Positions 23,970 through 36,300 of a stretch of DNA of 64,000 bases are shown piece after piece; the first letter of the stretch is position 1, and the number at the start of each line of letters is the position of its first letter. Made by a program: the position numbers and the translations under genes. The notes under the pieces were generated by a model. The model worked only from the letters and a program-made list of their open reading frames with translations. It made no database searches and was not told where the DNA came from. Source of the stretch: Cucumis sativus (lineage: Eukaryota; Streptophyta; Magnoliopsida; Cucurbitales; Cucurbitaceae); contig NC_026661.2 in assembly GCF_000004075.3 (NCBI RefSeq), positions 17,822,307 through 17,886,306 of the forward strand, read 5' to 3'.

Positions 23970-26900
23970 TACATTTACACTCGCCTTCTCTCTGTTTATC
24001 TTTCGTTATGTTCGTTTGTGATGATTTCTGGTTTGATTCAATTTGAGTAGAGTCTAATCATCGATTGACATTGTGAACTCATGTTTTGAACCCTAATCTT
24101 TGTTGTTGTTTGTTTTGGTTACTGCATTTTTCAGGTTGCTGTTTCGTGATTTGTCCTTCGAGGCAAGAGGCGGATAAGGCGGTCAATGCTTGCCATAACA
24201 AGAAAACTTTGCCTGGGGTTAGTGGAATCTGGATTTTTAAGTTGCGAATTGTTAATCATTTTTATTTCTCTCTGTCTCTCTCTTCTCAATGTTTTGTTTT
24301 GTTTTTTATGTCTTTTCTTTTTTTCTTGTCGATAATGCTAATCAATGCAATTGATCGATGCGATAGACTTGGCCTTGTGCGTAATTGCTGTTATCAATAA
24401 CCTTGAAATTCTAAAACTCTTGGCTTTTCTGTAAAAGCTGCTTTCTAGTTTCAGACTACACCACATTGTGATACATCTTATATTTTGGACTTGAAAATGA
24501 ACTAATTGAGCGCTCTACAACTCTAAGATTTCACTTCCCTTTATTTAAGGAAAAATAATTATTGATTCTTTTCATTTTTTTTCTTTTACTATAATAGTTT
24601 TATTTAATTATGCTTTACGGAATCAAGCTCTTTAACTCTGAAAGATGTTATCCTTGTGATTTAGCATTGAATGCAAAGATATGACTTTGTGATGAACAAA
24701 AGGAAAGGGAGACCTTTTAGAGAAATTATTTTTACTAAATTAAGCTAGATTTGCGCATCAATGAAGTGGGATCAACTTCTGATCCGAGCATTGATTTTCT
24801 GATGTGATCGTTCTGCTTGTAACTGGCATGGTCTGCCATTGAGTGATAAAAGGCGTTTTGAAGAGACAAACAATGATGTATTCATTATGCGAGGAAGAGT
24901 ATGGGTTTCCATCGAATCTATCGTTAATATCATCGATAACCATTTTAATGGTTAAAATTTGCCGAAATGATTAAAATTTTGGTGAGTTGGTTAGGAAATA
25001 ATTGTAGAGTTGACTTTAGGCATTTCATGTGAAGTATATTTCTGATTCACTTTGGAGCTTCTTAATGTTTGTAAATTTATGGAATTATGGGCAATATTTA
25101 GGAAATAGTGGTAGAGTGGACTCAAATTATTTTATTTAATTTGTATGCTATTCTTGGAATTTATTTGATGAATCGTAGGTATTTTGAAGTATTAAGTCCA
25201 TGCTTGCTGAGACATTCTTTTCTATTTTTCTCTTGCCCTTGCCATTGCACCGAACTGAATTTGATCTAATAATCTGTCCTAACGCTGCAATTGAATTTCG
25301 AAGGACCAAATCAGTACTCAAATATAGTTTATAGTCAATGAACCATACCTCTGATAAAATAAATGTCTTTCAATTTTTCCGTGAAATCTGTAATTAAACA
25401 TTGTTCTTGTCAATGTGTGTAGTAATACCCTTCATTCTCTCTTCAATCCAGGCTTCTAGTCCGTTGCAAGTTAAATATGCAGATGGCGAGCTGGAAAGAC
25501 TAGGTGTAATATCATTCCCTGCTTGAATATCTCATCTAAAAGATGGTTCCTAACATCCATCAACCTACATTGCCACTTTCTTAACGATCTTGTATTTATC
25601 TTCCTGAAAGATTAATATTTAGTTTGTATGGATAGTAATGGTTGGTTATTTCTGAAAAGAGCAGAACACAAACTCTTTATTGGAATGCTTCCGAAAAATG
25701 TATCCGAAGATGAAGTTTCTGGTCTTTTCTCTCAGTATGGAACTATAAAAGACTTGCAAATATTAAGAGGTTCACAGCAGACAAGTAAAGGTAGTTTTTG
25801 GTTTGTTTCAGCTTGATTTAGTTGAAGTTGTGAAAGATATCACACATTCAGTTGAATCTTCACCATTAGCTCCATGTGTTGCTCATGTTCAGGTTGTGCA
25901 TTCTTGAAGTATGAGACGAAGGATCAAGCTGTGGCAGCACTTGAGGCAATTAACGGAAAGTGTAAAATGGAGGTAATGGAATTTTCATGATATTTCCGGA
26001 AAAAGATAGGAGGTTAATACTAAAATCATTGAAATCATAGAAAGCCTATATATTGCTGAAAATCCATATTCACGTCGTTGATATTTTGTACCTTTGTGGG
26101 CACTTCTAATATTTCCCGACATTTTAATGACATTTCAGAACAAAGATATTGTTTGCTCTTGTTATGTTGAACACTTTTCGTGGGGTTTATTATTATTATT
26201 ATTATTATTATTATTTGACGGCTAAAATTCTTTTAGCTACTATAACTGGTTGGAATTTTTTTGGAAAGGATTTTTTTTATCATTATTCAAGTCAAATTCA
26301 ATGTACTCAATAGTTGAGTATTCTTGCATAAGGCAACGTTATTTTAGGGCTGACATATTATGAAAATCCTAGCTTCCTGTAAGTAGGATAGTCTGTCTTA
26401 ATACTCATATCTTTTACCCCGTTGAAAGTATGGAAGACTATGAATTTATACTTACAGACATAGGTTTACGGAGGCATCATGTATTTGATTATTTTTCCCC
26501 CTACCCAGGGATCCAGTGTCCCTTTGGTTGTTAAATGGGCCGACACAGAGAAGGAAAGGCAAGCTCGGAAAGCTCAGAAAGCTCAATCACAGGCCACTAA
26601 TGTGCTTAATGCAGACTCCCAACATCCTTCACTGTTTGGAGCCATGCCACTGGGTTATGTTCCACCATATAACGGCTATGGTTATCAGGTCAGTGCAGGG
26701 GATTGTTCTTAGGCTTCTTCAATTTGTATGTATGTATGTGTCATGTCCAAGGATCTTTTTTCCTCTCTTTTTATTTATTGCATAGGGATCTGTGTTGTCC
26801 TTGTTATTATACTTTTGGTTAACATGCACTTCAAAAGAACGGTTTTTGTTTGAATGGTATGAATGTTATCAATCATGTACCTGATCCATGATCTTAAATG

Positions 26901-27828
26901 ATTTTCATTTTCATGTTTACAATTGAGCATTTTTATTTTGAATCACGAAGGTAGCCAATGATAGTCTTTACTTTCTCTTTGTAGGCTCCTGGAAGTTATG
27001 GGCTTATGCAATATCACCTACCTCCAATGCAGAATCAATCTGGTTTTCCCAACATGATACCTCAATTAAACCAAGGTAATGCAATGCGTGGGATCCCACC
27101 TGACCTTGGCCCAGGTATGGCCACTAGGAATTATGCCATGCCTCCTGCAAGCTACTCTGCCTATCCTGGAGTTCCAGCTCTTCAGCATCCCATGGCGTAC
27201 CCTGGAGGAATGATGAGTCCAGGGGTTGTGAGCAGTTCACCTGGTCCAGGGCCATTTACTGGTGGCAAGAACTCTCCGACGTCTAGTATGGGTAAAGGGT
27301 CTGGAGGTCAGATTGAAGGTAGATAGTTATTCCCCTTTTATCCAACTTTGATTTGCTGATTGGTTTTGAGCTTCAGGGAATTATAGTTCACGATCTTTTT
27401 TCTCTAGGTCCACCTGGTGCGAATCTTTTTATTTATCACATACCCCAAGAATTTGGAGATCGGGAGCTTGCTAACTCTTTTAGAGCATTTGGCCGAGTTT
27501 TGAGTGCTAAAGTATTTGTTGACAAAACATCTGGAGTTAGCAAATGTTTTGGTGAGCACAGTTATAATACCTTTAATGAGGGGTTGAAAATTTTTCTTGC
27601 TATTTTACACCTGCAACTTTTTGCAAAATCAAATGTTGAAGATGAAAGTGTTTTCTGTATTTTGGTATGTGTAGATGTCTAACCGTTGTTTCCTCTACAG
27701 GGTTTGTTAGTTATGATTCCGCCGAGGCTGCTCAATCTGCCATAAGTACGATGAATGGATGCCAATTAGGTGGAAAGAAATTAAAAGTCCAGCTGAAGAG
27801 AGACAACAAACAGAGTAAACCATATTGA
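23739..27828 (+). CDS. BRN1: Bruno-like RNA-binding protein with three RRMs
   Basis: CELF/Bruno-type regulator of mRNA stability or translation; in Arabidopsis BRN1/BRN2 repress SOC1 mRNA, and At4g03110 is also called RBP-DR1. Exons are 23739-23928, 24135-24217, 25452-25503, 25665-25790, 25893-25972, 26509-26688, 26985-27318, 27408-27551 and 27701-27828, giving 438 residues. RRM1 lies near 22-103 (RNP2 [11 protein letters not shown]1 GCCFVI), RRM2 near 110-192 ([15 protein letters not shown]) and RRM3 near 353-432 ([13 protein letters not shown]). A Gly/Pro/Met-rich linker sits between RRM2 and RRM3, as is standard in the family. The protein ends [10 protein letters not shown]. The first donor is followed at once by 35 T residues, and intron 6 holds a UAUGUAUGUAUGUG motif. 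Confidence 0.95.
23930..23964 (+). repeat. T35 homopolymer at the BRN1 intron 1 donor
   Basis: The exon ends ccagag and the intron begins GT with T continuing unbroken from 23930 to 23964. The run therefore includes the T of the splice donor itself. Confidence 0.9.
26187..26214 (+). repeat. (TTA)n microsatellite in BRN1 intron 5
   Basis: About nine TTA units lie within the intron between 25973 and 26508. Confidence 0.85.
26725..26740 (+). promoter_or_regulatory. Bruno/EDEN-like motif in BRN1 intron 6
   Basis: The transcript would read UGUAUGUAUGUAUGUG, 36 bases into intron 6. It resembles the U/G-rich sites bound by CELF/Bruno proteins, so an autoregulatory role is possible. Function is not shown by the sequence. 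Confidence 0.35.
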
Positions 27829-28548
27829 TTCGGTTAACGTTATCGAAGGCAGCAAATTTGCTACCACTTGCTGACACTGGGGGGGCCTAAATGCATGACA
27901 ATCATTCCATTATCAGATATCTTGGGGTGGATTAGGGACTTTCTATGTTTAAAAATTCATTACTCCATCCTGCCTGTGATTGCATCAGATCAAATCAAAG
28001 ATACTTGTAATTCATGGTTCGGCCATGCTGATGCAATTTGTAATTTATGTATTTTGGAAGATTAACATTCTTTAATTGATTCTTCCGGGACATCTGTTGA
28101 TTGTAAAATACCATGTAATTATAAATGATTTCTTGATTCTTTTAGGTTTATTGATTTAGTATTGCCTAATTTGATGCTTTTTTTTTCTTCTGGTTTTCTT
28201 TCTGTTTCTTTGAAACAAAAAGTCATCTCGTGCACTTTGTTGGTTGTTGTACTGTGGGAAGTGTATCTTGCTCTTGATTATCTATATTGTTTTTCCTCCA
28301 GAATGAAGAGACCTGCTGTTGAAGATGATCAACATAGTTTCAAACAATCTGACATCCTTTTAAACGCATTGATTTAAACAGCAAAAAGTTATTTGATTTT
28401 CGTCCTTATATTTTGTTAGAAGATGGCTTTGTTGGTTTATTATTCATGTGGCTTTGCTGTTTTTCATACACAGACTTGCATCTTTATTTTGACAATCACA
28501 GACACAAGATTCAATACTTAATTCTTTTATTTCATTTTCTTTTTGCAG

Positions 28549-28613
28549 TTTTCAAATGAAGAATGCTTGGATATTTGTTACCATGCAAACTCATTAGCTG
28601 CTGCATTATACAG
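28549..28613 (+). other. Possible isolated exon downstream of BRN1
   Basis: A 65-base segment is bordered by a good acceptor (tctttttgcag) and a donor (cag|gtatta). It is open in one frame, reading FSNEECLDICYHANSLAAAL. It may be an alternative 3' exon of BRN1 or a relic; no partner exon was found. Confidence 0.25.
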
Positions 28614-30129
28614 GTATTACGGTTAATTGATTTTTGAGTTTGATTCTTTCGATACATATTTTGTTTGTTCTGAAATCACACTTGATGACTATTGTCGTTT
28701 CTAAGTTTTTAGGACTTAATAACTACACTTGGTCTGTAATGGTCTTCGATTAGGATAAGTATTTTTCCTTTTTCAGATTGTTCGTACCATTAAAACCAAC
28801 CAACCAATTACTTTTTTTCACTGTGATGTTCGTAATGGACCTTGTCTTTTAAATTCTTGATAAGGTTTGTGTTGTAGCTCTCCTTGTTCATTAATTCTTA
28901 ACTATCTGTGTTACTATATATTATAAAAATTTAGAAATTTCTTTAGGCAATTCAGATTTAATAAGAAACCATCCCATTGATAAATGAATTATCCAAAGGG
29001 TACAATTGATAATCCTCACAATGAGATACTGTTGGAATACAATACAACCTAACAAGAATATTCAAGAACAAACGGAACACTAAAGGATAGAAACATATGA
29101 AAATTTGATGTAACATTGTAAAAAAAGTAATATGATAATGTAGGCTTTCGAGGGGGCTAGATTCTCCGAAATTTTCCGAAGGAAATCCCACAAAATTCTT
29201 CATATCAACTTACTAAAATTTCCCCCCTTCTAATAACCATTCTTATAATCTACTGATGATCCTACTATATCTTTAACTAGGGCTGTCACAGAGACATGAA
29301 CCCTACGCAATTCAATGTAATAACTTCGCTATATCGTGATTTTGTCTGTTTTTGTTCCATTTTGCTTTTGTTGTTTTAGTGATCTTGAGAGGTTCTCATT
29401 TGTGCTCTTAGATTCTTTCATCTTAAATATAATTTCCACAAGTTTTCTAAATATTTCATTATGGTCTTTGAATGAATTTTGCTACCCTCTTATAGAAATT
29501 TACTAGGCATACTCAAATCACATGCACCACACTTTCATATCATATTTGGAAATGAATAATAGCATGTGAAAGTTAATGAATGAAAATGTAAGCAAGTGTG
29601 AAATCTAATCTATGTGAGAAGATTCAAACCTCGTCTTGCATTTTAATATATATAACATGTGCTTATTTTATGTTAACAACTGGATGGCTTAAACACGTAG
29701 CAATACTGAGATGCATGTGGAGTTTTAAAAATACCATTGCATCCATCACATGTGAAATTAGGTTAAATCAAAAGCCATCTTGCTTTCTTCTTAGGCCTTC
29801 CAAGAATTATGAATCTTAGGTTGGTAACCACCTGATTTTTGGTTTTGTTTTTCATTCAGAGGCCTTAAGGTTCAACCAAACCCAAATATTTCCCAATTCA
29901 GATATGAATGATAGAAGATTCATATGTCCATGTTAATGCATTCCTTTCATTTTCTTTTAAAAGTAAATTTATTGAGTCAATGAACTTTTCAAAAGTCTTT
30001 GTTGATCAACTTTGATGTCTTCTCATAATTCTGTTCATACTAAATCATGCGGGATTGGTCCCTTGTAGCTGTCCCAGAGAATGAGTGAATACCAAATACT
30101 ATTCTTAAGCTGACTTTTCTTTACTTATT

Positions 30130-30153
30130 TCTTGTGTGTGTGTGTGTGTGTGT
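30130..30153 (+). repeat. (TG)n microsatellite
   Basis: About ten TG units lie in the gene-poor interval after BRN1. Confidence 0.85.
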
Positions 30154-30255
30154 TAAGTGTTCAATAAATATCCCATCTTAGGAAATATTCAAATTTGTAT
30201 CAATTTTTTTAATTAATTCATTTTCTTTCAGCAAACATAAGAACTAACAAAGGTA

Positions 30256-30292
30256 GAAGATCAAATCAAGCCATCCATGGATGGTGATCTTC
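30256..30292. repeat. Nested palindrome
   Basis: A perfect 14-base palindrome (ccatccatggatgg, 30271-30284) is enclosed by the inverted arms gaagatca (30256-30263) and tgatcttc (30285-30292). Seven unpaired bases lie on one side only. Confidence 0.7.
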
Positions 30293-32708
30293 CAAGTCAA
30301 ACTTTCGTCGTTCTACGTATATTCCTATTTGAGAAGGCAAGTAAACCGGTACACTACTGAGTTGCACTTGTGACTAACGAGAAAGAAACCTTGGATTGCA
30401 CCTCTTTGAGAACGATCTCCAATGGAATATACAAACATTTCAAGCTCGTTTTCATAACAAGCCTGTTCTTGTAAGAAGGGTTTCATAGAATTTCTGAGTA
30501 TGTCTCAAGTCCAACAAAGCTATCCATAGATATAATTAAATTTTATGATTTCTATTTATGTTATGTCATCTGTTCATTGTAATTAAAAGAAATATAATTT
30601 TGCATGAAATTGATCATTTCAATGAGATCAAGTTTTGCACAAATTTAAGTTTTAAGTTTGAGTAGTCTACAAGAGAGAACTTGCATAACTTTGTTCAAAC
30701 TTGCAAATTTAAACAAAAAAATTAGATTTGATGTCATTTTCTCTCAAATCTTATCAACTCAGTGGTATATGTTTTATAATACAACCAAAACATATATGAA
30801 AACAACATATTTAGTTAATTTTGATGTGCAATTCGATCAAATTAAAAGTTTACATCCATTTTTTTTTCCAGTGGTCCAACAAAATGCAATATAAAACGTT
30901 TATGAAATGTCAATTATAATATTTGTAATGTGTAAATAAAATCTGCATTTTTTTATATTTTGGTTTCTAAACTTTTAAGATCGTTTGTTATAGTCGATTG
31001 GTTTAATTACGTTAACTTTATGAAATTAGAACTTTTGGTTGTTTTGTTTGTGTCAATGTTGATTTTTTTTCAACAATGTTTAATTGCATACAATCAATGT
31101 GTGATAAATAACCTATTTTGCTAACGTAGTCTAAGTCTTTTATGTCAGTTGAACAAACTCAATGACATTTTAATCGAATAAACAAAAGCAAGAGAGAATT
31201 TACGTATTTTTGATATGTATACATTTTATTATTAGTGATTTACTTCATTTTACTGCCTTAATAAAAAAATTAACAAGAAAAAAAAAAAAAGAAGGGATGG
31301 GAAAGAAGTGGAAAAAAAACCCTAAATAACCACAAAAATATCCCCAACTTTAGAGAACAAGCAATCAAAGTTACTGAAGCAGAATGTCAACAACTAACAA
31401 GCCAAAATACTAAACGATCAAAGATAGAATCCTACCCATCATTCTTTTAAAAAGTTATTAGAATCTCGAAAGTAAGAATCATAGTAGACATTCTTTTTTT
31501 GTTGTAATAAACATATGTCTTTTAAAGTTTAAAAATCAAAACTTAAACCTATTTTTAACTTCAATATTTTGGATAATTCTCTGTCATGAAGAAGAATATT
31601 CGTTTGCTAAAAATAATACGAGCATAACTCAATTAACATAATTTACAGTATTAATTTCGATATCCAAAAGTCTTATATTCTAAACTTTATATCATAAGAA
31701 AATAATAATAAATAAATAAATAAAGGGTTAAATTTAATTTCCATTTTAAACGTGGGAAAATCATGCAATCTCTCTATCTCCATTATTATCTTTCTATCAG
31801 TACTCTCTGCCTCATCCTTACATTTCCTTCATACTTTGGCCCTCAAAAGTTATTATATCCATATTATTATTTTGCAATTATATCCAAATTTTATATATAT
31901 ACACCATTGTTATAATAAAATTATTTTTTAAAAAAGGGATCTTAAGTCAAATTTTAGATAAAATAAATGGATGCTTCAAGAACAATTTCTTTCATTTTTT
32001 TAAAAAAAATTGACTACAACGATGAAAATTTTATCATGTGTTTTTTTCTCCTTTGGACAAACCAAATAAAACGCAATTGACATTCATTAAATATAGAACA
32101 TTTTTTAAAAAGATTTATAATGGAATAATATTTTTGTTTTTTCCTTTTGATTATTGGTTTGAATGATAGATTTAAATTTCGACTAATAGAGCTATATTCA
32201 TTTAGTGTTAATATATATATATATATATATGTTATACACGTGATGTGAGTAATTCATTATATTAGTCTTTGATTGTGATGTTTTCTAGAAAGAAAGATTG
32301 ATTAAGATGTGTCATAAATTCACAATCTTAATTGTTTCAATAAATTATTTTCTTGTGAAACAAATAAATTGTTGAATCTATGGGAAACTCTAACTATATC
32401 CAATTAATTATTAATTATATTTAAAAACCCAATGCAACTCTCCTTTCTTCAAATTGACATCTATATTTAAAGTTCAATTATGAAACAAGATGAGTATCAT
32501 GTCTTTCCATTTCTTTTCTTTGTTATCCAATTACAAATTACTCCTATTTTAAATTAATTAATCTATTAGATGAATTTAAGTTTTGTTTTCTAAAGCTTAT
32601 GAAAAAAAATATAAATCTCAAAGTTTTGATTATTAGTAAATAAAGTGAGAATCAAATACATTTTTAAATAATTGTGCTTCACACGGTTGGGTGGTTCTTT
32701 TTAATTAT

Positions 32709-32714
<6 letters not shown>

Positions 32715-32765
<51 letters not shown>
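32715..32765. repeat. (TA)n microsatellite, about 50 bases
   Basis: This is the longest of several TA tracts in the gene-poor interval. Others lie at about 32207-32231, 33125-33145 and 38987-39016. Confidence 0.9.
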
Positions 32766-32770
<5 letters not shown>

Positions 32771-33370
32771 CTTATTATGTAAAACTTAAAAAAAGAAAAA
32801 GGAAAAAGGAAAGAAAAGAAAAGAAAATTGGTGAGGGAGAGATGCCTTACAAACTCTTTTTGAATAAGACAAGAAAACAAGATTAGTAGATGAAAAGTTA
32901 TTCCACTAATTTATTATTAAAATATGGGTGAACCCATTATCTTTTTTTCAAAAAAAAAAAACCAAATCATTTTATGATGCATTCATTTTTAATATTCATA
33001 AATTCTTTTAATTGGTTTACTATTGTTTTTAAATATATTAAGTAGAACATACATTTAAATGTCAAATTTATAGATTATCTTTTAGTAATAAGAATTTATA
33101 TTAGAAAGCTTCTTTTCAATCATTTATATATATATATATATATATGTTTATGTATATGCCTAAGTTGTTGGCTTCTACATTATTATTATTAATAATATAA
33201 TTTAATTGTACAAGTGATTAATTTAGAGAAATGATTCAATGAAAATTTTATTAATAGATTGAACAAGTCAAATTCCTTGTGACATCGAAGTATATATAGT
33301 TTATGTAATTATCTTTTTCTTTTATATGATTTAATATTAATCGTGTGGATTAAGACATAAATAATGAAAC

Positions 33371-33392
33371 TTATTATTATTATTATTATTAT
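33371..33392. repeat. (TTA)n microsatellite
   Basis: About seven TTA units lie in AT-rich intergenic DNA. Confidence 0.8.
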
Positions 33393-36300
33393 ATTGATTG
33401 AAATATTTATCCATACGCTATAATTATGAACTTTTCCTAAGTCAATTTTCTTTTGAAAACCTTCACAAGTAAGGAAAATTTATCTAAAACTTCAAAAGTC
33501 GTTTGTGCTCATAAATAAAAGCCAAAACTAACAAGAAGTAGAAAAATAAGATATGTTTGACATACACAATGCTATATATTTAAATTTTCTAAAAATGAAC
33601 TAAAGCGCACTTGATAAGTGCATGAACAAGAAAATGCATGTCCGCAATATATATATCGCTTTAGATATTAAACAATGTATGGAGCGTTTATATATATCTT
33701 TTTAGTATATTCTTAAACACACTAAAACATAAACAAAGGTATATGTGATATGTATATTCACATTCTAGCAAATTACCAAAATATTAAACGTATACTCCAT
33801 ATCTATTTAGAAAGATTGATGATGATTTTCAAAACTCATCTTGTTTTTAAATTTTGTTGAAATATAGTAAATAGTAATGAACTATTACTAATTTTAGACA
33901 TTTTTGGCTAACATCCAATATTGTTATCGAGAAAACAAAGAAAAAAAAGCAGAAATAAAGAAACGTATTATGCGCTAAATTCTGGTTCTAGAATTTTGAA
34001 AATTTTAAAAATAGTTTTGATATTTTAAAAATGGTGTTGCTATTGAATAAAATGTAAATTCAAAATGTCCCCACCATATCCAAAAAAAAGGATCATACTT
34101 TACCTAAATTTGAACAATTGATATCTTATCCTATAAAAATATCAAAATTAATAATCAATAATCAAATAGGGTTTTAGACTTAATTTGATCCTTCTAGAAG
34201 GAAGATTAGGTTAGTGATTGAATTTGATGGGGGAAAGTGGTTTTCACACGCTTTGGTGGTAAGAGGAAAAGAAGATGATTGGTGAGATTGAATGAGTAGG
34301 ATGTCATCCACTGTTCTGTTTCTGCCACCTGTAACTTTCTGAATCTAATGGTGAAACTGACTGCGACCGCATGATATGCCGTGTGCATGCGATACACGTA
34401 TTTCGAGATTACGAAATGACAAAAATGGGCCCTCTTTTCTGCCTCCTTGCCGTCCTTTTGTGGTTGCAAAATAGTCAAAAACCATCGATTTACTCATTTT
34501 ATTTATTTCGTTGTTTGTTTTTTTCTTCTTTTTATTAATATACAAGTTTACAAAATAGATTTCTTCTTTTGCATTTGCAAATTGGTTTTATAATAATTTT
34601 CTTTTTCTTTTTTGTCATTTCAATCTTATTTGGTCTGAGAGATTCACACCGTCACACTTTCTAGTAACAAATTTGATGTCTATGTCATAATTCTGCGTAA
34701 TGGATGAAGTTACTAAGAAGTTGATTGTTTAAAATAAATAATAAAGAATATTAGTATCGAGATAAAAATAGACAAATTAAAAGTATACGATCAGAATTAA
34801 TACCTACTAAAAAATTATGAGCTCAAATCTCTCTACTATTATAGTTCACATGTTGTCAAAATGTATCATTTAAAATAAAATGAATAAAACTTGAAAATTT
34901 CGAGTGGAAAGAAGAACTTTTATGAAAGGTCTAGATATTTTGTGGCGGTAGTTTTTGTACTTCTAAATTTTATTTATTTTGGTAAATTTATTTCTTCAAA
35001 ATTAATATGAGTTGAAATTTATTAATAACAAATTGAAATAAATTAATATCCATTAACTAAAATAAATAATTAGTAATACATAAACCAAATAAATATAAAA
35101 GATATTATAAAAACACCAATTGAAGCATTGCATCAAATTTGAAATCATACTCAACATGTTGATGTTAAGGTGTTGTAAATAATTTTATGGTGTGTACTTC
35201 ATTTCTAAAAGCTTTTTTCCTAAATTATCACTCACTATATTTTAAGTTTTGGTTGCTAAGAAAACGTGAGCCACCCCGAGCGTTAAGACATGACGATTTT
35301 TTACAATTTGTGAAACTTTCTTAACTCTTAACAATTTTTTTTTACCATTTCCGAAATAAAGATTTTATGAACGGTTACAAAACCTAAAAAGAAAATAGTA
35401 ATTAAGAGCAAAAAGAAAAAGAAAAAGGAGAAGGAAAAAGTAAGAATTAAATATTAAAAGAAGTAATAATTAAAAGTAAAGGGAAGAGCGGTTACGGACA
35501 GCTCATTTTCCAATTAAACGTTAGTTTTTCTTTTTAATATGTCTTTATTTGAGACATCTTTTCTTTGTACGTTTTCTTCTCTTTTTTTTTCATAATAATT
35601 ACCTACATCTTTTATGACGTAGATATCTATCAAGCTTCAACGGTAACGATTCAAAATATGTTTGTTAGTATGAAAATCAAGTTTTAAAGAAGTATCATTT
35701 CCTCGATTTTTCAATGTAAAATTCTTAATCGCTTCAAAGTTGCTATAATATTTTAAACAATTAAGTGTTGGACTAACAAAAGTATTTATAAAGCATCGTG
35801 TATATAATACTTGAAATAAATCTTTTATAAGAGAAAAAGAAAAAAACACTTTAAATGGATGATGATAGATATCTACACACACCTTGATTAGATTTTTGTT
35901 TTATCATTTTAATTTTTCCAAAAAAAAATCCTATTATCAAAATTTAAAACAAAAGGATAAGGTTTTATTTCTATTAATTTAAAAATATTATTTTATAAAA
36001 AGAAAAAGGAATATAGTTAGTAAAATTGACCCAATTTTAAAGGGTATAGATATTGACACTTTTGATCCAATAAATTGAGCTGAAAAAGAAGAAAAGTGAG
36101 AGTTGATGATGTCACTAACAAAACCTCAATTTAAAATGTCTACTTCAATCTTTTCTTTTCTTTTTCTCTTTAAAAATACTTTTTAAAAGAAAAAGAAAAA
36201 ATCTCATGGGATGAAAGAAAACATAAACATCTCTAAATTCCCTTTTCGAGAGAATAAAGATATAAATGGAATAATAAAACATTCAATATGTTTTTATCAA

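Noticed and set aside
28960-29230. 81-codon antisense frame in a repeat-like segment
   Set aside because: It looks like a fragment of an old mobile element, but the family cannot be named from the sequence alone.
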